A model generated the notes under the pieces. It was not told where the DNA came from, searched no databases, and worked only from the letters and a program-made list of their open reading frames with translations. This document shows positions 53,790 through 64,000 of a stretch of 64,000 nt of DNA, piece after piece (within the stretch, counting starts at the first letter, position 1; every line of letters starts with the position of its first letter). The stretch is from Paralithodes platypus (lineage: Eukaryota > Arthropoda > Malacostraca > Decapoda > Lithodidae): the NCBI GenBank assembly GCA_032716605.1, contig CM064545.1, positions 9,887,564 through 9,951,563 on the forward strand. The letters are read 5' to 3'. Made by a program: the position numbers and the translations under genes.

Positions 53790-56268
53790 TTGTAACTTGA
53801 ATAATATGAAATAGCTCCTGTAAACCAGGCTGGGTATCATCATGCTGGTCACGCGCAAAACACGCAGATATGATTGTCACAGCACAATCTGGTTCAGCCT
53901 ATGTCACCCCACTTTGCCCTGTAAGTCAAACAATACCTACAATACCTCACCAAGTTAGGAGAAAAAAAAAATCTAATAGATTACAGGTACGTTTGTAAGC
54001 ATTAACATTAGCAGTGCAAGTTATACATTTATGACACAACACAGGAACATTAATTATCACGAAAATTATATCAACTTCTTTTCCCGCCCTGCCTCGTCCC
54101 GCCTCCTTGTCCAGCTGAGTGGTTTTTAACCAAACATTAACATTAGCCTTTTTAACCTAACGCATTGTAATCTTGCTTTACAATTTATAATTAGACCATT
54201 TATCATTTGACTTAAGCAATGCTAGCATTTTGTTTTAAATATACTTGTTTAATGTATTTTTTTTTATCCTGACTGGAAACTGCCCCAAACTACCAAGGCA
54301 GGCCACAGTAACTCAGTTCGAGTATGGCCGAGAATACGCAAACACCTGCAATATTCACCCTCACATAAGGTAAAGTCTTTACATCTAACCCCCTTCTTAG
54401 CGGGTGGTCAACTAGTCCCTTCCCATCGCGGCCTCGTGTTCTTTACCAGCTCAGAGCTTGCCTGACACGCGTATCGCCTACACCCTTTGCAATTCTGTCC
54501 CCCATACTCGCCACTTTGCATACTATTTCTCTCTCTCGACTTCTCCTTTCTCATTCTCTACTCTTTATTAAACTCAACATCCCTTCTGGTTTCAGCATAG
54601 ACGTTCACCGTCAACCAGTCGTATTGTACGCGAAGCTCTCAGATATTTCCATGTATTAGGTTAAGGAGGTATTATGCTTTATTGAGGTTAGAGAGACGGA
54701 CTTTTCCGTATGTGTCCTCTCTCGGGAAGGTTGTAGACCGGTATATGTCTCCCTGGCAAGGTGTTGAGTGATTCTGCTTGGTTATCTAAAGCTAGACTAG
54801 GGGTAGGGTTACTGTGTCGTTGTCTCCGATGTGTGCAGTGTTAGCTAAGCCCTGCACGACATCGACAGGTACTGTGGGAGCCTAAGTTGTCTTCGGGTGG
54901 GTTTACTTTGCGAGCACAGCGCTCTGGTGTGAGAGGGCCATAGCCTATCCCTCACAACATAGCGCTGCCTCTTTGAGTTGACTTCTGAGGGATCGCCAGG
55001 ATAGAACTAGGTACTAGAGACCTAGATTTATCAAGAGAGCATCCCCGTCATATAACGTAATCTTCATTATACCACCTTCGGACAACGTTAGGCTACGAGC
55101 CGCATGCTCGCCCATTATTGCCCTGCCTTGATACCCCAGCTAGACTTTATTAACTGAGCAGACACTGGTTAGAGATAAGCCCCCATTATTATATGTATGC
55201 AACATTATTATTCACTGCACTTTTGAGCCGAGGTTGTTGTTGAGTTGCACAACCCTAGTAGGCTGTTGCGTTGTGTCACGAAGCATTTCTTTAGTTGTCG
55301 AGCATTACTACCTTTGCGCAGTCTTTATTATTCGCCTGCCTATTATTACTATATGTCCTAGTATTTATTGTGACCCGTATTCTGCATTATAATTGTTCAA
55401 GATTCTTTACGAACATCTTCCCAGCATCAGACTTATTTCAGAAGTTTCCAGTTGATGTTGCAGGACTAGCATTGCACTTTCTTTAACACCTTACGAGCGG
55501 CTAGTTATTTATGTACCGCACAGCGGGGTGTTTTTAGCCAAATAGGCTGTTTACGTGATCATTTTCATGCCTAAATAAGACCCAGAACGTAAAACAGTAC
55601 CTATCCCTGAAAGGGCATAAACACAGCTTTCGAATGACACCGTTACGGTCCTTGTATGATGGATAGGTTTCTTGCAATAACCGTGCAACGCGAGTGCAAA
55701 AAGCAGGTAATTCGGTACTTTCAGTACATAATTGAGTATGTAGCGAGTGAGAGAGGGAGGAGGGAGCTGCGTTTTGTGTCAGTAGGTTCGCCGCGGTGGT
55801 CTGGAGCAGTTTATTGGCTAGTCTCCCGCCATTTGTCTCTCTCTCAGCCACATTACGTGCTGAAATTGCCACTCGAGTTATGTCGAGCGCCGCCACATAG
55901 TCCAGCTTTATTTAACTCGACTTATGTTGCTCGCCGCTAATTAAGGGTTAATACAGGAGTGCCAGTTATTTGAGTATCTACCGTAACGTTAATTAATCAC
56001 GTTAACTATCTTTTCTTTGTGTAAACTAATCGAGTAATCTTTTACTGTTTGAGAATAGGCTGTTTCATCGAGTGTCAGCCTAGTGTGTGTGCACCAGTTA
56101 CCGAGTCATAGGATACCTCGTTATCCAGGCACGACTCAGGGCGGTAATGGTGTTTTGTTTTCCAGTGTTTAAGGCAGGGGTTGGATCTAGTGTTACCGTT
56201 GTTGCATTTTGCCATTATCTAGTCCAATGTTGAAGAGCCCTGTGTCTTTGAGAACCTGGATCGTAACA
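53790..56268 (+). repeat. 5' LTR of Gypsy E (5' end uncertain), with TTAA-6 inside
   Basis: Ends GGATCGTAACA at 56268, followed by AA and TGGCGACC, exactly as in Gypsy A. Shared with the A and B LTRs: the hairpin at 55000-55032 between CGCCAG and CAAGAGAGC, and GGTTGGATCTAG at about 56180. About 2 kb when TTAA-6 is subtracted, if the start is right. Confidence 0.75.
55483..55951. mobile_element. TTAA-6: 469-bp TTAA-flanked MITE-like element
   Basis: TTAACACCTTACGAGCGGC to, on the minus strand, TTAACCCTTAATTAGCGGC. It is inserted in the Gypsy E LTR; the A LTR has CTTTCTTTTATGCAGGAGTG without it. Inverted relative to TTAA-4 and very similar along its length. Contains GAGAGAGGGAGGAGGGAG and no gene. 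Confidence 0.9.
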
Positions 56269-56270
56269 AA

Positions 56271-56278
56271 TGGCGACC
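56271..56278 (+). promoter_or_regulatory. Probable primer-binding site, Gypsy E
   Basis: TGGCGACC two bases after the LTR, identical to Gypsy A. Confidence 0.7.
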
Positions 56279-56471
56279 TAGCTCAGGATCTTGTGAACTA
56301 AGAGATAATTGCAGGATTGTTGTGGTCATTTGTTTATTTGAGGAATATTTGGGCACGTTAATTTTGTTTGGCAAAGTAGTATAGCACTTGAGAGTCTTCA
56401 GATATTTTTGGCAAGTGAATAGTGCTACATAAGAGTTTGGGGTACTTCTTTTCTGAATATTGTGGTGAGAA

Positions 56472-57529
56472 ATGTTTGTGAGCATCATGTCTTATACCGG
56501 GTCAGAGGAGAATGGAGACACAGTACGTAATGTCGAAACTGAGGAACAGCAGCATGATGAAAGGGTTAATCGGGTGAACTGTGAGGAGGATGCTAGGATA
56601 TTTTTGCAATGGCCTGTTACTGCCGAGCGGTTGGAGGGTATGGATCGGTACGGTCTTCATGCCTGGCCACAGCTATCGGTCATGCGGTTACTAGCAGCAT
56701 GACCAAGGATAACTTGATAACGTGTGTACTGGGCAGGGTGACTGGTGAGCGAGATGGGTTGAGTGCTCAGAGCCCTTCGGCCATGCTTCCCCTACACTCG
56801 ACTCCCAGCCATCCCAGTAGTTTGCCGACCCCGGGTACGCTTCCGCAGTTGGGTGGTGACTGGCAGGGTGGGTTGCCCCTGGGGGGACCACCGGTAATTT
56901 CAAACATTGTAGCACCTTCACCTCCTCAAGGGTTATCTCCAGAATTATTGCTTCAGCTCAAATTAGCTAAGCTCGAAGAGAGAAAGGCTATCAGGGCGGG
57001 TGAGCAGCAAATAGAATTAGCCAAGATAGAAGAGAGAGCCAAGCTAGCAAATATCCAAGCTGATTTAGAGTCGACTAGGTACTGTGCCGACATGGACGTA
57101 GAGAAGTCGCGAGTAGAGACAACGGGACAGCGACTTGGGGCCGGTAACCGTGTTCATGAGCAGTCTCTCTCGCACTTATTGAAACTGGTTCCGGTGTTTG
57201 ATGAGAGTGGTGTTACAGAATTTTTCGCACGCTTTGAGAAGAAGTGCCAGGAACACCAGTGGCCAGAGAATAAATGGGCAGCACTTGTGTCCTCTAGATT
57301 AATAGGCAAGGGTCTTAAAGCCTACGATGCATTGCCTATAGAGTCTTGTATTATCTATGAGGAACTCAAGGAGGCTGTCCTGAGAGCATACGAACTACAA
57401 CCAGAGACGTACAGGTTGAAGTTCCGGGGGTGTTACCAAGGGTCGGGAGAGCACCTTTTTGGAGCATGCCCGGGAGCTGTCCGATGCTTTTGGGAATTGG
57501 CTGAGGTCGGAGAAAGCTACTACGTTTGA
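56472..57529 (+). pseudogene. gag: Gypsy E gag, N-terminal part and capsid
   Basis: ATG at 56472 or, by match to copy A, at 56487 (MSYTGSEENGD). A one-base loss near 56662 splits the frame; the second frame runs from about 56609 to 57529. Features: acidic Gln-rich N-terminus, Pro/Ser-rich region, a Lys/Glu-rich helix (LLLQLKLAKLEERKAIRAGE), then capsid (VTEFFARFEKKCQEHQW, WAALVSSRLIGKGLKAYDAL, ELQPETYRLKFRG). An extra G at about 57426 shifts the frame just before the SCAN-like helices. Confidence 0.82.
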
Positions 57530-57812
57530 CGACATTAAACAGTTGGTGCTTTTAGAGCAGTTTTTCAAATGCACGGGCGGCGACCTGACGTTAAACCTTA
57601 AAGAAAAGCAACCAAAAACTCTACAGGAGGCAGCTGAGATGGCTGACCTCCGGCTATCACTAATTCGGGGGTGCGGGTCTGCCCAGCGTAGTGAGGCAGG
57701 TAACAAGGGGCGTGACGCCCCACCCCCCCGAGTTTGTGATATACCTTATGCAAACAAGTACAAGAGCCATGATACCAAGACTGACCACAAGACTAGCACC
57801 GTCCCATTTTAG
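57459..57812 (+). pseudogene. gag: Gypsy E SCAN-like Gag segment
   Basis: Continues capsid in a new frame: LSDAFGNWLRSE, IKQLVLLEQFFKC, LKEKQPKTLQEAAEMADLRL. This spacing of WLR, LLxLEQF and a following P...EAA.MA helix is that of the SCAN domain, which is known to derive from Gag of Gmr1-like Gypsy elements. A TAG ends the frame at 57810. Confidence 0.78.
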
Positions 57813-57857
57813 AAGGGGCTGGGCCCTTCCCAGTACCAAGGGAAGCCCAAAGGGGAG

Positions 57858-58211
57858 TTGGAGTGTTATCATTGTCATAAAAAGGGGCACTTTGCAAGAG
57901 TCTGTCCTAGCAAACCACCTACAGCAGCTGTGTCTTTGGCCTGCAACATTGGTGTGTCTCCGAAGTCATCTGAGTTTGCCCGGGGCAGTTCGTCAGAGGC
58001 TGAGGCACAGCCAATGCAGAAGCACCTGGGTGGCTCGAACCCTGCTCAGGATGTTTTTTGCGACCATAGAGGGCGGGGTTGCGTGATGTGGGCGGGGCGC
58101 AAGCATGGAGTAGAGGTCTTGCGTGATACAGGTGCTTCCCAGACTCTGATGAAAAACTTGACCTGGCTACCCTATAAACGCGGCTCGGGTGGTAGTGGTG
58201 CAGGGTATTAA
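57858..58211 (+). pseudogene. gag-pro: Gypsy E zinc knuckle and protease start
   Basis: CYHCHKKGHFARVC (CxxCxxxxHxxxxC nucleic-acid-binding knuckle) at about 57864-57905, then a linker and the aspartic-protease active site LRDTGASQTLM at about 58117. The frame breaks shortly after; the end of the protease (VDLHLGNDF) is read in another frame near 58312. Confidence 0.82.
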
Positions 58212-58404
58212 TGCAAACTCGGTCATACCCGTGGTGCGGTTGGGAGTTGGAGGTGGATGGTGTGGCACGTGAATTGGATGTCGGGATTGTGGAGAAACTG
58301 CCAGTGGAGGGCGTCGACCTTCATCTCGGCAACGACTTTGCAATGCCCGCTTCTGAGGTTGGTCGACTAATGCCCGCTTAGTCGTTGCCGAGAGGCCGGC
58401 CGAC

Positions 58405-59154
58405 GTGAGTAGGGAAGAGCAAGAGTGGGTCGAGCGGTGCCAGACACAACCCATGGCATGTGTTGTCACCCGAGCTCGGGCAGCTAAAGTGTCACAGCCT
58501 AGTCCTCCGTCTTCAGACCAGCGGAGGAACGATCAACAGGAGGAGGCTAAAGCTGGAGTTGGTTTTAAGAGTTTTGACTCGGCGGCTCTCCTGGGTGATT
58601 CAGTATTAGCACCATTACTTAATTCTGGAGTAGCCCCTGGGCCTGTCATCGAGAGTGACGAGGCTGGGCATGACGAGTCTCCACGACAGCAACGTTATGT
58701 ACATCGAGAGTGACAAAGGGAGCAGCCCAGTATCGGGGAAGGTCATGCATTGCTCCGGGAGCAGTTAGATCGCTTGGAACCCTCAGATATACGTCAGTTG
58801 CAACTAGAGGACCCTGAGCTCCAAACGTGTGCTAATGGAGCTGTAGAGCTCGACGAGGACGGCGATGCACAGCCAGGAGATTTTTTGTATTTAGAAGGTA
58901 TCCTCTATAGGCGTTTTCAAGACCCTAAACGTAGTTGGCAAGAGGGGTCCGGAGTAGTGGACCAGTTGGTGGTGCCACGGGAGTGCAGGGATAGCCTACT
59001 GAGGTTGGCGCATGACATACCACTGGCAGGACATCTAGGGGTGAGAAAAACGGTGGCGGCTTTAGAAAAATTGTTTTGGTTGGCCGGGGTTGAAGAGGCA
59101 GGTGGTAACCTGGATCGCAGGTGTCAATCACGTGCCAGAGGGTTGGAAACCTAA
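58405..59154 (+). pseudogene. pol: Gypsy E protease-integrase linker and integrase zinc finger
   Basis: 58405-58713 holds the linker (EQEWVERCQTQPMACVV). After a stop, 58750-59154 reads LDRLEPSDIRQLQLEDPEL, DFLYLEGILYRRF and LRLAHDIPLAGHLGVRKT, the His pair of the integrase HHCC zinc finger, before losing frame at the Cys pair. Confidence 0.8.
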
Positions 59155-59159
59155 CCAAA

Positions 59160-60610
59160 CAATTCCGAGAGCCCCGTTTGCACCCCAATTCCTGTCCAGT
59201 GGACCGCCCTTCAGTATGTCCATCCAATTGATATGGTCGGACCCCTACCCCCTAACTAGTTTCCCGGTAATAAATTTCTATTAACTATCATGGAATGTGG
59301 CCCCTCGTTATCCTGATGCCATATCCAATGAGAAATGGCACAGCGAAAACTGTTGTCCGGAACCTGCCTTCTTGTATTGCTTGGCGGTATGGTTACCCGC
59401 AAGAGGTGCCAATCGGTACCAAGCTCTAATTTTACATCTAATCTGTTCAAACAAACTATGACTCAGCATGGCATCAGCACTGTCGTCTCTTCTCTGCGTA
59501 TCACCCAGTAGAGTCAAGGGGTGTTGGGAGAGGTGGCACGCCACGCTGAAAAGCATGCTTCGATTTATTGCACAGAGAACGGAAAGGATTGGGACCTTGG
59601 TCTGCCGTATTTGTGTTCGCGGCAAGAGAAGTACCTGGAGAGAGTCGTCTCGCTTTCAGTCCGAATGAGCTTGTTGTTCGGGGCATCGGGTTGAGGGGCC
59701 CTCTCCACATGGTGAAGGAGCTGTTGGGAGGGTACCGCGCTGTGCCATGTTCTATGTTGAGATACGTCCTCGAGAGCAGAGCGAGAATGCTTAGAAGTCT
59801 GCGAGCTGGCCTGGGCGTAATTTGGTGAGTTCGCAGGCCCGTATGAAAGGACAGGTATGATTACGAAGGCGAAACTGCCGGGCGCATTTCAGGTAGGTCA
59901 AGAGGGTGTTGGTCCTGGTACCTTTGGCAGGTCATCCTCTGGCTGCCAAGTACGCTGGGTCCTTATCGGGTGGTGGTCCAAAGATATCCCCGATCGGATT
60001 ACCTCGTTGCCACTCAAGACCAGCGGAAGAACGTAACCCAACTATGCCACATTAATTTGTTGAAGGAGTATGTGTGGCGCTCCCCACCTGAGTCACTAGC
60101 TGTCCCCTGTGGTTGACCTGGCCTGCGGGCGTCATGGTGGAGAAGGAGAGGGGGGCAGCATGACCAGGTGGATGATAACTACCTGGGATTGTCATGTCCC
60201 GGCTGATCAGTGGGCGGGGAATTCGAGCCAAGTGCGCATGATGCTCTGGCGCACACTGCCGGAGGAACAGCAGGTGGCAGTGCAGCGCCTGTTTCGATTC
60301 ATACCCCACTGTATTGTTTGCCGAGCACCCAGGCCTTCACTACTCAAGCGGTGCATGACGTCGAAGTGTAGGAGAGCCCCCCCCCTTCAAGTCGATACCG
60401 CTTATCGGGTGCCACAGGAGGGAGGGTGGGTTAAACCTCCCAGCGCTCAGGGATGAGCTTGAGTAAATGCTGGCGAGAGGCTTGATCGAGAAGGGGGCAG
60501 TACGGTGGACTTCTCCTGTCACTCTCTGCAGCCCAAACCTGATGGAAAAGTTCGGTTCTGCATTGACTTTAGGCGGTTGAACGGGTTGACCCCCACCAAC
60601 GCATATCACA
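59160..60610 (+). pseudogene. pol: Gypsy E integrase core, C-terminus and start of RT, heavily broken
   Basis: Recognisable in scattered frames: IPRAPFAP, the region around the first Asp (LIWSDPYP), WHATLKSMLR, REVPGESRL, LHMVKELLGG, DQWAGNSSQV, and finally LQPKPDGKVRFCIDFRRLNG (about 60525-60590). Many one-base indels make it non-functional. After NGLTPTNAY the sequence switches to unrelated DNA. Confidence 0.75.
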
Positions 60611-61990
60611 TTCATCTAAGGATACCTAAAAACTTCATACCTTTTAGATTTCCTGGAACGTCAAAACCTTCTAGCAAGTCTCATTATGTCGGCCAGGGCT
60701 ACAATGACATTTCAACCCATTAAAATTACTCCGGGCATGGCAGAATACTCCGGCACTCAATCATAATTTTGAGTCGAAATTGGCCAAGATTGCTGCTGTG
60801 ACTAATAGCCTTGTGTGTGAAACTTTCAGCAGTGTCATAATTATTTGCCAATATCCAGGTGATACAATACCCGAAGAGGATCTCTTTTACACATTCAATC
60901 CCAACTTAGGCAGAGTAGCAGCCGCATAAGGGAGATTTTCAGGAACACATCAGTAGATAAGTTAGCCCCCTGAGTATCAGGACCATGAATCGAGTAGTTT
61001 GGAGGTTTTGTCAAAAATGAACAACCATGTAAACAGCGTGACAAGGATTGGGTAGACTTTCGGAAAGTTATTACTCAAAAACACACGATGCTATCTGCGC
61101 GAAATTGGGCTACAATGAGGTTTGCTAGTTATAGAGTGAAGTAATATGTTGGTAACACTGAATCGAGTCAACCACCTATCTCCTGGTAGCTTGGGAGACC
61201 TTCGGTACTCAGTATCTCTCAGTAAGTCAAGCTGTGAGCTACGTTCTGTAGATGGCAGATACATGCATCTTGACACCCTCCTGTGACTGGTAAGTGTATA
61301 TAAAATACATTATAGAAGTGTTGTGAGTTATTGAAGTCATTATTTTCCGTAAACATATTAGTGTATCGTAATAGTAATGTGTTTTGTAAATAATAAGATT
61401 TTTGAAGCTGTTACAAGAGTATTACTCGTTTATGAAGAATGCGTATCTACAAATATTCGTAGAATTTTTTTTTTTAGGCCTAGGAAATTCGTTGTTGTTA
61501 TATTCTTGCGTTCATACGTAACTATAGGTTTAAGTATAGGTATAACTATAATTTATAGCTATAACCTCGTAACATAATATTATATAACGTAAGCCGTTTT
61601 CTGTGCAGATGTACCTTTACTTTAATATATTCATATTCAAAAAAGTATTGGTAATCAAATTCTACAACACTTTAGGAAAGAGCATGAAAATACTTCTTAC
61701 TTCATATACATAAACCTATTGTCGAAGTTCAGAAATAGGAACTCGAATGTAGTCAGAAAACATATGACATTTTCATTCGGAATAAGTGTTATCTATGATT
61801 ATTCGAGGTGTTGTGTTTGTTCTACGATAATATTGTAGATTGGCCTTTCCTCTGTCTATTTTAGATATAGTACATTGCACTAGATGTAATTCTTGTTTGC
61901 GGTCCCAGTTGTATGATCGTAGGTATAAGGATGTCTTATATATTCATATAAACATCTATTGATAAACATCTATATTCATATATGGAAAGA
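60611..61990. other. Unassigned DNA with one short open frame
   Basis: A plus-strand frame without ATG (60708-60929, 73 codons) reads RAWQNTPALNHNFESKLAK and CQYPGDTIPEEDLFYTF; I do not recognise it. The rest is AT-rich with no feature. Confidence 0.4.
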
Positions 61991-61992
61991 GT

Positions 61993-62752
61993 GTGAAAAA
62001 TACTATTCATTTCATATCCAAACAAATATTCCTCAGCATATACAGAAATGTTGGTGTACTCCTGATAAAGGAAGGACATGAGTGGAAGTTGCCTGTACTG
62101 CTGTTTGCTGACTTTACAGTTCTGATGAGTGATACCGAGTGGGAGTTACAGGGTCTTGTAAATATGTTTGGAACAGTATGTGAAAAATGGAACCTGAAGG
62201 TAAATGCAGGCAAGAGTAAGGTTATGGTCTTTGAAAGGTTTGCATTCACTGAGTGTGAGGTGTGGTTGAATGGTCGGGTTACGGAAAATGTCAGCTCATG
62301 TATGTATTTGGGCAGTGTGATAAGTAAAGATGGAAGTATGGAGGATGAAGTGCAGGTGAGGGTGAAACAGGGGAAGAGGGTTATAGGAACTCTGAAAGCA
62401 GGAACAAGGAATAAGGATGGTTGAAAGCCACAGTTGCTCGCGCGTTTGGGGCTAGCAAAAGGATGGTTGAAAGCCACAGTTGCTCGCGCGTTTGGGGCTA
62501 GCACGTATTATGAAAAACATGCATCCTCCTTCATTCACTGTCGCCCCCTTCACTCACTCAACCCCATAATTTGCCGGAGGATAACAGGTTTTTCACAATA
62601 CGTAGACGGAGGTCTTTAAAAAAACAAAAAAACAAAAAAGGAATAAGGTGGTCAGCATGGAAGTAAAAAAGTAGTTGTATGATAGTGTGGTTTTCCTGGC
62701 ATTGGGATGCGGGAGTGAAGCATGGACGTTGTTGGAGAGGAAATATCAAGAT
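61993..62752 (+). pseudogene. RTE-like LINE RT, C-terminal part, interrupted
   Basis: LLFADFTVLMSDTEWELQGL (the usual FADD is FADF), WNLKVNAGKSKVM, CMYLGSVISKDGSMEDEV and GTLKAGTRNK. It is cut by a retroposon (62417-62638) and resumes in the same frame with VVSMEVKK, a stop, LYDSVVFLALGCGSEAWTLLER, up to the gap at 62753. Confidence 0.8.
62407..62648 (+). mobile_element. Short retroposon with A-rich tail and 10-bp target duplication
   Basis: AGGAATAAGG stands on both sides (62407-62416 and 62639-62648). The insert (62417-62638) begins with a 46-bp unit repeated almost twice (ATGGTTGAAAGCCACAGTTG...) and ends TTTAAAAAAACAAAAAAACAAAAAA. Excision with one duplication copy restores the RTE-like frame. 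The source RNA of the head is not recognised. Confidence 0.88.
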
Positions 62753-62852
62753 NNNNNNNNNNNNNNNNNNNNNNNNNNNNNNNNNNNNNNNNNNNNNNNN
62801 NNNNNNNNNNNNNNNNNNNNNNNNNNNNNNNNNNNNNNNNNNNNNNNNNNNN
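62753..62852. other. Assembly gap (100 N)
   Basis: Exactly 100 N. An RTE-like LINE stands on the left and Gypsy gag on the right, so the true length and content are unknown. Confidence 0.99.
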
Positions 62853-64000
62853 GAGCAGCAGCTAGGAGTGAGTCGGGTGCAAAGGATCGTACCCCTCCCC
62901 CTCCCAAGATTTTGATACACATAAATACAAAAAACCATCTAGCACTGACAATAAAACTGAACATAAACCAAATACCGTCCCGTATAAGAAGTCTAATGGT
63001 AACTCCCACTCCCAAGGGAAACCAAAGAGTAAAGAGTGCTTTGCATGTCACAAGGAGGGTCACTTTGCAAATGCTTGTCCGAACAAGCCACCAAACAAGG
63101 TTGTGTCATTGGCCCGCAGCATAGGGGTGTCGCCTATATCTTCCGAGTTTGCTAAGGGTAGTTCGTCAGAGGGTGGGACACAGCCGGTGTTCAAGAGTCC
63201 GGAAGGCTCGAACCCTGGCCGCGACGTCTTTGGGGGTCATAGAGGGCATGGTTTTGTGAGGTGGGCTGGCGAAAGGCGAGGAGTTAAGCTATTGCGTGAT
63301 ACGGGGGCTTCTCAGACCTTGTTAAAGAACTTTACTGGTAGACCGATTAATGCTGCTCGAGTGGTGGTAGTTCTGGGGATCAATGCTACGAAGTCCTACC
63401 CGCTGGTGCGGATGGAGCTGGAGGTGGGTGGTGTGGCGAAGGAGCTGGATGTAGGAATTGTAGAGAACTTGCCTGTTGGGGGCGTCGACCTCCTCCTCGG
63501 CAACGACTTTGCGGTGCCTGATTCTAAGGTTTCACCCTTGGTCGTTGCCGAGAAGGCGGCCGACGTTAGTAGGGAGGAACAGGAGTGGGTTGAGAAGTGT
63601 AGCGTACAAACCATGGCGTGTGTTGTGACGCGATCTCAGACATCTGGAGCCTTGCAGCCACCACCTCAGTCTATCATACCGCGGAGGAAAGGTCACAAGA
63701 AAACGGGAAGTGTTGGTCAATTGGAGAGTTTTGAGCCGGCAGTGTTTCTTGGTGACTCATTATTGGCATCTATGTTAGAGTCTGGAGAGGCCCCGGGGCC
63801 TGTCACCGCTAGTGCAGGTGCAGGGCAGGAAGAGACTCTGCGACAGCATCGTTATGCGCAGCGTGAGGAAAGGATGGCTCAGCGGGACATTGGAGGTGGA
63901 AATAAATTATTTAAGATGAACTTGGATAATCTCGCACCTGCTGATATATGTTCCTTGCAGCTGGAAGATCCTGAAGTCAGGGCGTGTGGTAATGGTGCTG
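62853..64000 (+). pseudogene. gag-pro: Gypsy D: gag end, zinc knuckle, protease, running off the window
   Basis: Starts inside Gag (PPPP stretch, with a frameshift in the C run at about 62900). It then stays open from there to the window end. Zinc knuckle CFACHKEGHFANAC (about 63040-63081), protease active site LRDTGASQTLLKN (about 63293), VDLLLGNDF (about 63487), then the linker EEQEWVEKCSVQTMACVV and the start of the integrase region (PADICSLQLEDPEV). This is the least damaged gag-pro in the window after the knuckle. It belongs to the same family as A and E but is a distinct copy. Its 5' part is hidden by the gap. Confidence 0.85.

Larger units (their letters stand above)
53790..60610 (+). 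mobile_element. Gypsy E: 5' LTR to the start of RT
   Basis: LTR, primer-binding site, gag, protease, integrase and the first RT motif (PDGKVRFCIDFRRLNG), ending abruptly at about 60610. The order protease, integrase, RT is visible here too. Coding parts are broken by many indels, most densely from 59150 onwards. No 3' LTR is in the window. The 5' boundary (TGTAACTTG near 53789) is tentative. Confidence 0.85.

Noticed and set aside
61091..61577. Small frames on both strands
   Set aside because: AT-rich chance frames with no recognisable motif.

Overview
The window is eukaryotic nuclear DNA made almost wholly of transposable elements and satellites. I found no host gene, rRNA gene or CRISPR array. 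The mix (CR1/L2-like, Jockey-like and RTE-like LINEs, tRNA-derived SINEs with (ATT)n tails, very long (AC)n, (AG)n, (GAT)n and poly-C tracts, TTAA-flanked DNA elements) points to an arthropod. A decapod crustacean is my best guess, but that is an inference and not proven here. One 100-N assembly gap lies at 62753-62852.

Main players. (1) A Ty3/Gypsy LTR family whose pol order is protease, integrase, reverse transcriptase, RNase H, as in Gmr1-like elements, and whose Gag carries a SCAN-like segment. Copies: B (333-5030, 3' half with its 3' LTR), a solo B-type LTR (24442-26336, minus), A (28512-37231, both LTRs, 4-bp target duplication, RT deleted), E (about 53790-60610, 5' LTR to the start of RT), D (62853 to the window end) and a minus-strand A-type LTR running off the left edge (1-332). 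(2) Six elements bounded by TTAA (9773-18723, 15160-18663, 23175-24193, 36729-37216, 48404-49043, 55483-55951), probably piggyBac-like and mostly non-autonomous, in two terminal-sequence groups. Several are nested in other repeats and their empty sites can be read. (3) LINEs: CR1/L2-like (B, C, F), Jockey-like (H), a distinct EN+RT LINE (G) and RTE-like pieces, all broken.

Layout. 0-5.4 kb: Gypsy B and an RTE-like LINE tail. 5.4-9.8 kb: a duplicated module with poly-C and GAT tracts, then a SINE. 9.8-18.7 kb: a 9-kb TTAA element with roughly 0.6-kb inverted arms, a satellite rich in AGGTCA half-sites and a second 3.5-kb TTAA element inside its right arm. 18.9-28.5 kb: minus-strand LINEs G, B and C, with B cut by a TTAA element and a solo LTR. 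28.5-37.2 kb: Gypsy A inserted into LINE C. 37.2-40.3 kb: LINE C remnant, minisatellites and a LINE F tail. 40.3-51.6 kb: LINE H and LINE F copies in both orientations. 52-54 kb: SINEs and unassigned DNA. 54-60.6 kb: Gypsy E. 62-64 kb: RTE-like LINE cut by a small retroposon, the gap, then Gypsy D.

The nesting gives a relative history: LINE C, then Gypsy A within it, then a TTAA element within Gypsy A's 3' LTR; LINE B, then a TTAA element and a solo LTR within it; LINE H, then LINE F within it.
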